A stretch of 64,000 bases of DNA from Siphonodentalium dalli (lineage: Eukaryota > Mollusca > Scaphopoda > Gadilida > Siphonodentaliidae): contig CP136068.1 in NCBI GenBank assembly GCA_032622095.1, positions 8,845,314 through 8,909,313 of the forward strand, read 5' to 3'. A program made the translations under genes and the position numbers. Numbering within the stretch: the first letter of the stretch is position 1; the number at the start of each line of letters is the position of its first letter. The notes below the pieces were generated by a model. It saw nothing but the letters and a program-made list of their open reading frames with translations, searched no databases and was not told where the DNA came from. This document shows positions 12,890 through 24,540 of this stretch, piece after piece.

Positions 12890-13513
12890 TAGACCAACGC
12901 ATCAATCAACGGCCAACAAACCAGACAATCTCAACCACGACTCAACCACGGGAACAAAGCCTGGTGACGTTGGCAGATCCCGTCATCACCAATATTCTTG
13001 CGTTTGGAATTATCGAAAATACGACATCACACACCGACACGTACAATTTCAATCACACTTCTCCGACATATATATCTCAAGTTTTCGCCTCATGCTCGGA
13101 CCCAGCTTCTTCAACAACACAGTCCACGGCGCTTCTCCAGCTATAACCATTCAGTACGTCTCGAACAGACTTTTGTCAACAACAGATTACATCGTTAATC
13201 CAACAATAAACACTCACACACGGACACAGCTCCAGCCACATGCAGACTACTTCGTTCTCCGCATATAAACATTCACACACGGTTCCGGACAAACTTTCGG
13301 AACCCACAAACTCACATCTACAAAACATACATACTTTTCGTTACTCTGTCCATCTTTTGTATATAATTTCGTTTTCTCAATATCCATTCATGTTATTTAA
13401 TTGGATCAGAGAATAAAGCAATTCAGCGTGCCAGAGAGTTCTTAATTAAAACCATCTGAGTTGAATCAATATGGGCAATTAATTGTGTCAAAGCGACGTA
13501 ACTCTAAATGTGG
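12890..13513. other. CA-rich unassigned DNA
   Basis: Biased to C and A on this strand, with repeated cacacacgg words. The short open frames here reflect this bias. Confidence 0.4.
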
Positions 13514-13591
13514 AAAATCAGGATTACAAAGTCAACCTCGATAATGGAGCATTTGCTCACTTTTTCTGGTTGACTTTGTAATCCTGATTTT
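13514..13591. repeat. Hairpin with exact 24-bp arms
   Basis: Arms 13514-13537 and 13568-13591 are exact complements, around a 30-base loop. They begin aaaatcaggattacaaagtc. Confidence 0.9.
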
Positions 13592-15735
13592 ACAACTTGG
13601 AAATCTTCTCAGTCGACAGGACAACCCGCTCCATGCCCAGTGTGTCCAAACAGTATGCACTTATAAGCACAATGCGCACATAGTTGGAAGAAGTATGTCA
13701 TTGGAAACATTTTGCCGTGTCAAACACGCAGACCGGGTAGTAAATTATCCCGACAGGCTAGTTTACCATAAAGAGCGTTTTGCGTATCTCAATCTCAAAA
13801 GCGAGTCCTGATAAAGAAATTTGAAGTCAGATTGAATACTGGCACCGCATTGGTAACGATCCTGCGAAGTTATCGTCGATTAATGCAGTATATTAGTTCA
13901 AACAGTTTGATACCTAATATTCAAAGATATGGCCACAGTTAGAGCCAGGGGAGAGATTTTAGGTAAATAGGATTCAAAAGTAGCGTCCATAGAATCTAAA
14001 GTCAACCTGTAAATTTGAAAAATGAAACACGGTCTTTTCAATTGGTCTCAGTTGCAAAGCTGTTGGCGAATATGAACAGTTGATGTACCGAAATGATTGC
14101 ACGTGACACGTGCATGTGTCATATGAGGGTATATTGTCAGGGATAGACTGTATATGATGTATAAGGGTGACCGAAGATCTTTTTAAAGTTCCCCCAGGGG
14201 TCTTCTTTTCGATGTTTTTGATTTCCGACATTATTTTGGGTTTCCGTCTCATTATGGAAATCACACGAATAACACAGAAAGCTAGTCGCTTGTCGGGCAG
14301 GATTTGATGAAGATGCCACCGCTTGTCTGTTTCACTTGCAGACATTTAGCAAGAAACATTTTTTCCATCCGATCTAATATAATATATTTGGGATTAATTT
14401 GAGAGAAACTTCTCCCTAGGTTGACTGTGATGACGAAAGTTAGGACTCGTGATTCGAGAGGATGTGCATTTGGATTGCGAATCTAACAGTACTCAAAGCA
14501 AGCTGATCCACCCACAGAATCCGATATCATCTCATTTAGTTTCTGTGAAAATTATTACGTATATATAATAGCTTTGTCATGATTTTATCATGCACGAATA
14601 TACATTCATTCACGACATATGTTCACAACATAACCCGATAGCATCTCATTTAGTTATTCTGAAAACGATCACGTATATCTCAGCGATTTGTCTTGTCAGA
14701 AGAGAGGATCTCATCACAGCCACATGGTGCTCTTGGTTCTCAATAGATATACCACGGCGCCGGTCCAGACACCAATCATCTTCCAGAGTCAGAAAACAGA
14801 TTTCCTCCAGGTAAGTGAGTTTCGATTCTATTGTATTTGTTACGTGTAAGCACTATGTTATTCTCATGTAAGCGCATAACGCAAATCACAATGCACACAA
14901 TATCATTTTTAATTCTTTTATGTCAGGGGTGTATAGTGACATATTGTGAGCACATCAAATGTGGCATCTCCTCTCGGTGGTAATTCCGTTCTTACCCAAG
15001 TGGGTGTTATTTGCAAGATCGAAAGCAAAATTCAACAGAATAATATAACTTAGAGGCATACTTATTAACTAAGTTTCCAGACGAAGCCACCAGCAAACTC
15101 CAAAAACCCAACCACCCACACGAAACTGTGTTTGACCTACAATATGACTCACAATTGTCAGTGTATGTGATATCAACCCTGCTATAATCCCGTCGTCAAG
15201 ATTAAATATCTCTTATAGCATTAGTTACGCGCGCCGCGTGTATACTGTCCTAGAGACTCTAGATAGCTATGGTTCGCTGGGCGTTTTATTTATAGATAAT
15301 GATTGTTTTTTTAAAGTCCAACTGCGAACCGGAGGCCGAGTCCGGTAAAAGGTGTAGTTGGGAATTTCAATTTCGTTTATTGTCCTTTACATTATTATGT
15401 CAATAATGTTGATTTTGGGTTTGTGACAAGCTATGTCAATTACAAATAAAAGAAGTGAAAAAGATAATTTGTAAGTCTTATATTTCAACTGTTATAAACA
15501 TGTTTCGTTCTGCAGCCCACTGGGAGTTGTGTCGAAGACGGCCCAGTCGGCCGCCGGTTCGTTAATTAGGTGCTGGTTGTTATTGTTATTTTAACGGAAT
15601 TCTGAGTTGGTCATCCGCAAAACCAATATATTTTATATTCTATAATTACAATCATGGGTATATAATATATTTTATTGAACGCGTTACCATTTCTGACATT
15701 GGTTTTCTTGTTATGTACTCGTGCACAGACCGAAG
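13592..15735. other. Unassigned DNA with one consensus splice donor
   Basis: No coding pattern. CCAG|GTAAGTGAG at 14810/14811 is a perfect donor and could end an untranslated exon. An imperfect repeat (catctcatttagtt with flanks) occurs near 14527 and 14642. Confidence 0.35.
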
Positions 15736-15739
15736 GGGT

Positions 15740-16140
15740 GCGATCATACGCTGGCAAGTTTTCACGGTAAGTTTTTGCGGGCATTTCTTCATAGAAAACA
15801 CATGGTGCCAGCATATGAACGGAAACGTGCACATAACATGCATCTTTACCAAAGCGAAAGACATGAGAAGTAACATTTATCTAGGTCCACTTGTAACAGT
15901 GCTACAGGAATTTGCCTTCAAATACCTGTATGATTTATTCTTGTGAGATAATTGCAAGATATTTACAGGCAAATTCTGGTAGCATTTTTACTAGTGGAAC
16001 TACGGAGAGTTTACTTCGCATGTAGTTAGCTGTGGAACAGATGCACTTTATGTGCTTGTTTCCGTTCATATTATGGCACCATATCGTACGACAAATTGCC
16101 TGCAAACCAAACCGTGCAAATTTGCCAGTGTATGGACGTA
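15740..16140. repeat. Long imperfect inverted repeat
   Basis: Arms of about 200 bases (about 15740-15945 and 15955-16140). Matching blocks include atggtgcca-catatgaacgga against tccgttcatattatggcacc(at), and caggaatttgccttcaaata against its diverged complement near 15963-15982. The open frames on both strands here (up to 138 codons) are mirror images caused by the repeat, not genes. Confidence 0.75.
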
Positions 16141-16202
16141 CCCTGAACGAATATTTATTTGAATGTTTATGTAATACAGTGGCACAATATAATGTGTATA
16201 CA

Positions 16203-16269
16203 AATTTACATTTGCAGGGGTGGCATGGCCAATACAGGCCGTCTTCCTGCCACCCCTGAAATGTAAATT
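16203..16269. repeat. Hairpin, about 22-bp arms
   Basis: aatttacatttgcaggggtg reads back as caccccTGaaatgtaaatt with one mismatch and one gap, around a 22-base loop. It adjoins the large inverted repeat. Confidence 0.8.
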
Positions 16270-17089
16270 CCATTCGATTTTGCCATTTTGGGACAGACAT
16301 TCTACATATATGGTTTGCGACTAGACTAGGAATTCTTTGTGTATATCTCAATTAATTACGAATTTGGCATTAATTGGTCACCAATCGCAGAAAGTCTGCA
16401 TTTTCAGATAGCAACTGCCATTTTGAACGCCACACTAAATCAGGTTATTTACCAATTTCGTCCGGGCCTAACTGCCTAACGACCATATTATATGCTTATC
16501 ATCTATCATCTAACAGTTACCAAATCGACTCATATCGTCAAAAATTGCGTGAGAAATAGAAATATTAATGTTGATGTTATTAGATATTCATACAAATCCA
16601 AATGATAGTGGTGTCGGCTCGGATGCAAAAATGCTATGTCAGAACACAAAAATAGTGTAAAAATTAAAAGCAATAGCTTATCATTGACACTCTCACCTCC
16701 CCGCTCTACAGTGTTTATCAGACTCGCCCACACGTTTGATATGTCACCTCACACGCTTGTCTATACCGATCTATACTTCGTTCCGCTATATATACTAAAT
16801 CTATTTTCAATCAATTTTTTTCTATTACTCCATAAGAAAAAAAATCTCATTTTGATGTATCTATCGATCCACACTGTGAGTAGCTGAGTAACACATATAC
16901 CAACAACGATCTTCTAAACATATTATGAATACAATTACCTAATATTATGTCATCATCACACGTAATCGGAAACGATCCCCATAAGCGTTATGCTTGATGT
17001 CGGATCCCCTCCATAAACTAATATTCATGCTTCATATTTTGTAACATGCACTGTATTTGAATTATATGGAATAAATACTGTTTACATCA
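16270..17089. other. Unassigned AT-rich DNA
   Basis: No recognised gene, RNA or repeat. The 83-codon frame at 16636 is low complexity. Confidence 0.4.
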
Positions 17090-17470
17090 ACGATCGTATT
17101 AACGATGGTGCTGTACTTGATCAAGAGCAGCCGAAGCAACATTTGATGGCACTGAATAACATTGTGGTGCTGTGTGTGCCTAATTATATCGGGACCTTAT
17201 CAGCGTTTTGTTCCTGAACTTTACGCAGCTCCCTTTGCACCTCACATTGTTATTGCTTGAGTGTCTCCTTCTTGGGAACATTTGATAAGTTGTTGTACCA
17301 CTTTATATACGCTGTTATCTTCCTTGACAAAAGGGCTTGAATAGAATCGTTTTAGTCAAACCAGTCTCGTTCCTTCATTTTCTTTGGGCCCAGCAGATCA
17401 ACGGTTATGGTAGACATAGCGTCTTCAAACATGTTCCGTTTCCATGTCTGTGAACATCTTATCGCCAATG
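17090..17470 (-). pseudogene. LINE remnant, linker between endonuclease and reverse transcriptase
   Basis: Minus-strand translation in one frame with stops gives KKMKERDWFD, then QALLSRKITAYIKWYNN, then SNVPKKETLKQ, then VQRELRKVQEQ. A shorter match follows: FSAIKCCFGCS and SSTAPSL. This follows the order seen in many animal LINEs between the endonuclease and polymerase (DWFDEN...I..LL..K..A...W, ..KK......R..VQ..LR.MQ, F..A.K..FGP..S...PLL). At least three internal stops are present. The catalytic domains are missing, so it is a dead fragment. Confidence 0.6.
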
Positions 17471-17544
17471 GTGGTTTTAAAACCGTCCGACGATATATGG
17501 TGCCTGCAAGACATTTGTATTTATGGTATCAAATGTACATCTAG

Positions 17545-17815
17545 TTGATTTTGGTTTTCTGTTGTAATGGGGTTCGACGTTTGGGGTGGGTTCTAAATAA
17601 TGCTTTGGTTTTCTGTTGTAGTGGGGTGCGACGTTTGGGGTGGGTTCTAAATAATGCTTTGGTTTTCTGTTGTAGTGGGGTGCGACGGTTGGGGTGGGTT
17701 CTAGTTTTGGTGGGGTGCAACGGTTTGGGTGGGTTCTAGTTGTAGTGGTGTGCGACGGTTGGGGTGGGTTCTAGTTGTATTGGGTTGCGACGGTTGGGGG
17801 CGGGTTCTAAATAAT
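17545..17815. repeat. Minisatellite, 56-bp and 36-bp units
   Basis: Units carry ggttttctgttgtagtgggg, tgcgacg(t/g)ttggggtgggtt and ctaaataatgctt. Later units are shortened to about 36 bases by loss of the ttttctg part. The 64-codon open frame over it is a repeat artefact. Confidence 0.85.
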
Positions 17816-18211
17816 GCGCACATAAGCCTATCGTCGTGTGTGACCTTTTTAATGAGAAAGCACTTTTCTTCCATATGTATAATCTACGAGTTCGATTATA
17901 TAAGTTAATCAGAAAACTTGTCAATATTTCAAGAATAATTCCACTTTTCTTGTTCTAAAATGTCCCATCTGGGTTTGCCGTGATATTGTTCGTTAATACT
18001 AAAATGTCATATTTCTATTTACGAAACCGTTCTTGTTAGCATAATAAAACGGATTAATCGTGTATCAATTGTTAACACATATATCACCAATCAATGTTGT
18101 ATAGCTGTATCCTAAAAATCCTGAAAGACCATTAGACGTTAAATTGGAATTATTACCCGAGCCATTTGATACATAATTTTGTATATTACGCTAACTGGTT
18201 ACAACCCTATA

Positions 18212-20838
18212 GGCCGGATTCGTCATCTCAGGTTTAAACCTGGCCTACGTAAGCCTCTAGGTTTAAACCGCCGTGTCAGCAAAATCCGTGGTTTAAACCC
18301 GATACCGCAGGTCTAAGTGACGCATTCGTCATCTCTTGTCTAAACCTGGTCCAGCCAAACCAGTGGTTTAGCAGTAGTGTCTCTGTATCGTCGAGATAAT
18401 TAAACATACTTTCCTAATGCGGACCGCCTCGTTTTATTGATTGCGAAAATCAATAATTACGACAGCGGTCATATTTTGATTGGAAATTTATAAGCGAGAA
18501 GCAGTCATATATATAAAGCGTATGCGGGTAAGTTTTTGTCAAGTTCAATATTGATTTTTTGCGTTTTATAAGCTTAAACCGGCAACTGAACCATCTAATT
18601 CGGCGGACCAGCTAAACCAGCTTTATCGAGGCTATACTTGAGATGACGAATCCGTCTTTTCTTCATCGCGGTTTAGAATGGTCAAACAATCAGTCAAAGG
18701 ATGGAGCTGTAAATAATCTTGAGTTAGGGCGTGTCTAAGTGGCGACTGTCGGCTGGTGTTATCACATCACAGTTGATTCATTCGCACGCGAGCTTTGCTC
18801 CGGTATGGACATGTTCCTAAATATATGATTTTTACAACTCTTTTGTGTTTATTTTGTTTGGCTTGTGGCAATAACAAATACTGGTGTTTCCTACGAATTC
18901 ATTTGAAAGGTTTAACGTTTTAATTTTGACACCAAAATGATGGTACTGCATTACCAGATATGCTATACAAATAGTTTGCAATCCTAAACTTATATTGCTA
19001 TATGAGTCAAATTTGATAACTGATTTTGATGTAGATCATGCCATAATAATATACCAGTTCAAAACCTGGGAACCTTTTGATTTTCTGCATGACTGGAAAT
19101 TTATGACATTGAAAATATATCAACGCATGTAATATATTTCTTTATTAAAATGTTAATTTAAGTTTAAAAATTTTTTCTTTTTAGATTCAACTCCTTACTC
19201 AATTTAACATATTATTTTCATTTTTTTTTAAATTATATTTTTGTTATTTTTAAATCAAAATTTTAAAACCGTAATACCACACGAATCACCACACCCCTGA
19301 TTTAATTGAAATCGGTCCAGGGGTATTGGAGAACAGTTGCGAACAGCCAAACGGACATACATATAGACAGCTCCTATACCCTTTAATATATACATATATA
19401 CATGTAAATACACCAAATTTTGTCTTTGCGGGTGAAATCTATCACAAACATAAGGATTAACTGTCATGTGGACTGTTTTTATGGAGATTTAACGGTGAGG
19501 TAAGCGGACATAACTTGTGTAAAACCCGAAGGGTTTTACATACAAGTTATGTCCACTTACCTCACCGTTACATCTCCATAAAAATAGTCCACATGACAGT
19601 TAATCCTTATATTTATATACATTTAGCGAGAAAGCCACTTTTGTAAATATATTTAAATCGAAAAGTGTATCGTGACAAGATCAGCCCAAAATACCCAATA
19701 GCACCCTTGCCAAAAGTTAATAGGAACAATTTCTCTTCATATTGAAACCCGATGATGTATTAAGTCAATCCTGCGCGAGTCCAAATGAGCCCAAAACATT
19801 ACGCGTTCGGCTTTCCAAACCTAATGACGTATCGATGGTGTTATTAGCTTGGTGTCATGAGGCGTTGCGCATTCACCGAGAAATAACTGCAACTAGCCAC
19901 GTGGGCGCCGACCAATCAGAATGCTGGATTTAGTGATGACAACACTTAGTGTGTAAATATAAAGTGATGAACAGAGCGTGAAACTCGTGTTGAGAGGCAT
20001 GCCCTTTGTTAAATTGATATATTTACACACTAAGTGTTGTCATCACTAAATCCAGCATTCTGATTGGTCGGCGCCCACGTGGGTAGTTGCAGTTATTTCT
20101 CGGTGAATGCGTAACGCCTAATAACACCAAGCTAATAACACCATCGATACGTCATTAGGTTTGGAAAGACGAACGCGTAATGCTTTGGGCTCATTTTGAC
20201 TCGCGCAGGATTGACTTAATACATCATCGGGTTTCAACATGAAGAGAAATTGTTCCTATTAACTTTTGCCAAGGGTGCTATTGGGTATTTTGGGCTGATC
20301 TTGTCACGATACACTTTTCGATTTAAATATATTTACAAAAGCGGATTTTTCGCTAAATGTATATAAATATAAGGATTAACTGTCATGTGGACTATTTTTA
20401 TGGAGATGTAACGGTGAGGTAAGTGGACATAACTTGTATGTAAAACCCTTCGGGTTTTACACAAGTTATGTCCACTTACCCCACCGTTACATCTCCATAA
20501 AAACAGTCCACATGACAGTTAATCCTTATTTAAACACAGAATGAGATCGGATTAATAGTCAATTAGCGGTGCTTGTTTCTCAATGAATAAATCCATTGAG
20601 CGTCCACGCGGTGACGATAATTTATGACTTGTCAATAACCATGAGATCGGCCTATCTTTTGGTCCGATTGGTAAGAGTGTAGTTTGATTGCATAATCATA
20701 TCACCGAATCGAGTTTTCAATTAGCTGGATATAAGGACGACAAAAACGCATCCTTAGACCCGGTTTGGCTAGACCGCTAATATAGGTTTAAACCAGGTTT
20801 AAACTCGGAGGTTTAAACCGGAGATGACGAATCAGGCC
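18212..20838. mobile_element. Nonautonomous DNA transposon, host of the giant palindrome
   Basis: The left end is GGCCGGATTCGTCATCTC followed by a gtttaaacc block. The right end is the complement (gaggtttaaacc, then GAGATGACGAATCAGGCC). Both are flanked by ATA (18209-18211 and 20839-20841), a 3-bp duplication as in PIF/Harbinger elements. TTTAAACC words recur near both ends. An internal GAGATGACGAATCCG at about 18640-18655 suggests an earlier or nested end. No transposase frame remains. The middle holds the 1.08-kb palindrome at 19450-20529. Confidence 0.65.
19450..20529. repeat. Giant near-perfect palindrome with nested terminal hairpins
   Basis: The left arm (19450-19961) and right arm (20018-20529) are inverted copies with few mismatches, around a 56-base spacer. 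Each arm has an outer hairpin of about 160 bases (19450-19610 and 20369-20529), beginning ataaggattaactgtcatgt and turning at cccgaaggg or cccttcggg. Inside it is a 350-base body ending acacttagtgtgtaaatata. The body contains a 63-codon frame also open at 22388, but it is carried by repeat copies and is not protein-like. Confidence 0.92.
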
Positions 20839-20841
20839 ATA

Positions 20842-21054
20842 TTGTTTGTTGGTATATAATATCACTTCTAGTTACAACATGTTACATATTAGATCCAACT
20901 TCGTAGTAAAGTTGCATTTGCTTAGCTATAGGTGATGTCGCCATGATTTTTTAAGGCAAACAGTGTTAATTTTGATTGCAACCTTGTGTGATGACATTAT
21001 AATTCTGAACAATTTGTCTCAGTTATACTTATTGCACATGCGAAATTTTAAATA
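20842..21054. other. Unassigned AT-rich DNA
   Basis: Nothing recognised. Confidence 0.4.
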
Positions 21055-21250
21055 GCCCTGTGCCAATGCATATATAAGAGAATGCATTGGCCTAAAAATA
21101 ATCTTTTTTTTAACACTTTTTACCATTTTGTCTTACATTCTTTAACAATTTTATAATTTTTAATATGTGTTAAACCAATGAATTCTCTTATATATGCGAG
21201 GCGACCTATGGTCGACTCGCATAAATAAGAGAATGCATTGGCACAGGGCC
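21055..21250. mobile_element. Palindrome-ended element (CCAATGCATTCTCTT family), large copy A
   Basis: Bounded by gccctgtgccaatgca and tgcattggcacagggcc. It holds two palindromic boxes separated by an 80-base AT-rich spacer (21091-21172). The right box reads attctcttatatatgcgagg, then cgacctatggtcgactcgca. The spacer is inverted relative to copy B at 50109-50318. Sequence to about 21405 also matches copy B's right flank. Confidence 0.75.
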
Positions 21251-21949
21251 GTTCTGTAACTGTAACCATCACAATGTGGTCAGTGAACCGGTTCCATTGA
21301 TATCCATATTTGTATGGTGTTATTGAGACAGACCTAATATATATTTAGGCTGTTGAAGCTTTATTTGGGCGTTTTGGCCGTTTTGTTGGGTAAAGGGTTA
21401 AAGATACCAATGGAAGATATAAGAACAAGTTGCTTACGGTTGCTACACAGTTGTCACAGTAAAATGTAGTTTTCTTCCCCAATATATACGTACTTTTATA
21501 TTGAAATACATTGTACAAAACCGTGTTCATACTGTACATTTGTTTTCAAATATAGGATGACTGCATCGTTTTGTTACCAGCTATCTAAGACAGTTATGTT
21601 CGTTGTAATATAATAGAACGACCCCACTACATAGAAGTAAGGAAGATAACGGGCTAAATATCAGGTAATGTGGTCAATCTCATGCAAAATCACCCAAATT
21701 CAACCAGAACCGAAATATGTTCTTGTAGCTAATTGCACAAATGTTCAATATATAAGAAAAGGTGCTCCCACAAAAGTGGTTTCCGTTGAGGTTTTCATAT
21801 ATATATCTCTTTCCTCCTTACACGAAGAGCTACAGAAAATATATTATAATCAACTAAGACAATGCAGATTATTCCTATCAAACTTGAATACATTTAAAGG
21901 AGCGAAAACAGATATTAATTCGATGAAAAAAAGTCATAAAAAACAGTGG

Positions 21950-22179
21950 TATAAAAATGAAAGTATCAATGACAATGCGCTGATGGTAATTTGACGTGTT
22001 ACAGTCAATGGAGCGACTAGGAATACGGAAAGTTTAAATTTGAAAAGATATATATTATACTGCAGATAAAATCCAAGATGGACGCTGATGTCGGCCATAT
22101 ATTCCAATTAAATTCACAATACATTTGATAGCTCACTTCTAGTAGATCAATGTGAATTTTGGTGACTATTGGATGAGGG
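21950..22179. repeat. Left copy of a direct duplication flanking a palindrome unit
   Basis: Starts tataaaaatgaaagtatcaa and ends gactattggatgaggg. It matches 22606-22811 except for gaps totalling about 24 bases. The 426 bases between the copies are a half-palindrome unit. Confidence 0.9.
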
Positions 22180-22605
22180 TTTTACATACAAGCTATGTCC
22201 ACTTACCTCACCGTTACATCTCCATAAAAATAGTCCACATGACAGTTAATCCTTATATTTATATACATTTAGCGAGAAAGCCACTTTTGTAAATATATTT
22301 AAATCGAAAAGTGTATCGTGACAAGATCAGCCCAAAATACCCAATAGCACCCTTGCCAAAAGTTAATAGGAACAATTTCTCTTCATATTGAAACCCGATG
22401 ATGTATTAAGTCAATCCTGCGCGAGTCCAAATGCGCCCAAAACATTACGCGTTCGTCTTTCCAAACCTAATGACGTATCGATGGTGTTATTAGCTTGGTG
22501 TTATGAGGCGTTGCGCATTCACCGAGAAATAACTGCAACTAGCCACGTGGGCGCCGACCAATCAGAATGCTGGATTTAGTGATGACAACACTTAGTATGT
22601 AAATA
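22180..22605 (+). mobile_element. Single unit of the 19.4-kb palindrome family, truncated in its hairpin
   Basis: Closely matches the left arm of the giant palindrome, but starts inside the hairpin loop (tttacatacaagctatgtcc), so only one side of the hairpin is left. It ends acacttagtatgtaaata. Confidence 0.88.
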
Positions 22606-22811
22606 TATAAAAATGAAAGTATCAATGACAATGCGCTGAGGGTAATTTGACGTGGAGCGACTAGTTGAAATTTGAAAAGATATATATTATACTGCAGATA
22701 AAATCCAAGATGGACGCTGATGTCGGTCATATATTCCAATGAAATTCACAACACATTTGATAGCTCCCATCTAGTAGATCAGTGTGAATTTTGGTGACTA
22801 TTGGATGAGGG
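22606..22811. repeat. Right copy of the direct duplication
   Basis: Same start and end words as 21950-22179, with internal gaps. The shared ending ttggtgactattggatgagg also occurs in related form near 39155, 40140 and 40300. Confidence 0.88.
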
Positions 22812-23116
22812 AAGTGGACTGTAAGGTGTGCTTAGGTATTTAGTAATGCAAAGATTGAAAACCAAAATGGCTACCGGTCGTATGTTTTTTAACGAAATTC
22901 GGAAAACTTTGTTGGCTCCCATCTATACCCGAATGACCACAACATGACTCATTCTCATATACATGTTAATAATATGATTACATCAGTACGTATGGACAAC
23001 CCAAAACACGTACATACATCTATAAAATGATAAATGTATGTGTCATGGGAGTGCCTGTATTTCCGGCCAACTTGGGATATATCATCACGTCAGTACGTAT
23101 GGACGGCGACATATCT

Positions 23117-23228
23117 CTATTCCGAAGGTTCGCTAGTCCGAAGGTTCACTATTCTCAAGGTTCATTATACCGAAGGTTCGCCATTCCGAAGGTTCTCTAT
23201 TCCGACGGTTCGCTATTCCGAAGGTTTT
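23117..23228. repeat. 16-bp minisatellite, seven copies
   Basis: Unit ctattccgaaggttcg with point changes, seven units in exact 16-base register. An inverted array of the same unit lies at 24355-24474. Confidence 0.92.
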
Positions 23229-23785
23229 TGTTATTTTGAAGTTTAATTCTATATTCTAAAGTATTGAGAGGGTTCTTTATCATAAGATTCTTTTTGTGAA
23301 GGAAATAACTTAAAACATTGAAACAATAAATGTGATTTTTGAACACGCAGCCCACACAATTGCTATGTTTCCATGACGTTATATCTCAATAATCGTAGAG
23401 GCAAGAATACGCCAGCTAAAGGCAGTTTATAACAGTGGGGCTATAACGCTTAATGATACTGGAGCGCCATAACATTCTGCGTAGCAGAATATCGCAGAAT
23501 AGACGGGTAAGAGATGAACTTAAATGCAATTGTGACTTTGTATTGACTTTAAAGGCCCACTTAATTTTCGCATCACTGATTTTTTCTTTTTATAGTGTCT
23601 TGATATACTGTTTTAATAACAAGCTATGCCATAAAATATGATTAAAATACTATAATCCATCACCATTTGAAACGTCTGTGTCTCGGAAGATGCCCATAGA
23701 GAAATAGAAAACAGCTGAAATCATAAACAAAAAATCCCCCCTTTATGGCTCCCAGAATGCAACAGAATTCAAGCTAGAAAAAGCT

Positions 23786-23850
23786 ATTTTCAATGGAAGG
23801 GGAATAACTCTATCTTTAAAATATAGAGTTATTCCCCCTCCATTGAAAAT
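23786..23850. repeat. Hairpin with 28-bp arms
   Basis: Arms 23786-23813 and 23823-23850 (left arm starts attttcaatggaaggggaat) are complements with one mismatch and a 9-base loop. Confidence 0.9.
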
Positions 23851-24354
23851 AATACATTTTGCACAACAAAACCACATGAAACTTTAGCACAAAAACACAT
23901 CGGCAACTCAACAAAAACATCTTCACAGTTTATTACACACGGATAAGTTGATAATACAATGTTAGAGAGCTTCCTTTTTCAAATGCATGGTATATAATAT
24001 GGCATATATTTTAGATATGTGATATGGGGGTTCGAAAATTAAGTGAGCCTTTAATGTTGATGTTTCTTTCAAATACAGATTGCCAGTTCGGACAGACTGT
24101 ATTCTTAGACTCTTAATAGTACATGTAGCTTTTTTCAGTCATCGTGTTTTCAACTTTCCATAATAAGCGATACACTGATACTGTCTTCTTGCTATTAATA
24201 GCAGACATCTGGGATAATTTGGGAAATAAAATGGGGTGTATACATATACTATATGTGAATACTTGCGTTATAGTATTTTGCATTCCTCGCATTTTTTTTT
24301 ATGTGGGGGGGGGGCTTGGTGCAAATTTTAATTCATTTCTGGTTAAATACTCCC

Positions 24355-24474
24355 AGAATAGTAAACCTTCAGAATAGCGAACCTTCGGAATAACGAACCT
24401 TTGGAATAGCGAACCTTCGGAATAATGAACCTTCTGAATAACGAACCTTCGGAATATGGAACCTTCGGAATAAT
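24355..24474. repeat. 16-bp minisatellite, inverted array
   Basis: Unit ggaatagcgaaccttc, the complement of the 23117-23228 unit, in seven full copies and a half. The two arrays face each other across 1.1 kb. Confidence 0.92.
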
Positions 24475-24540
24475 GTACCCGACACGACACGTCCATCAAT
24501 AAATTTATACACGTTTCATGGAACTGTTTATATGTACATA

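Noticed and set aside
15935-16351. 138-codon minus-strand frame
   Set aside because: It lies on the right arm of a long inverted repeat, and a similar frame appears on the left arm in the other direction. No domain.
19742-19933. 63-codon frame conserved at 22388-22579
   Set aside because: Conservation is explained by the palindrome repeat copies, and the 29.9-kb copy does not keep it open. No protein-like features.
21668-21994. 108-codon plus-strand frame
   Set aside because: No domain; its end overlaps the duplicated 21950-22179 repeat, whose second copy does not keep the frame.
23117-24474. CRISPR-like regular repeats
   Set aside because: Units are contiguous 16-base tandem repeats without spacers in a eukaryotic context.
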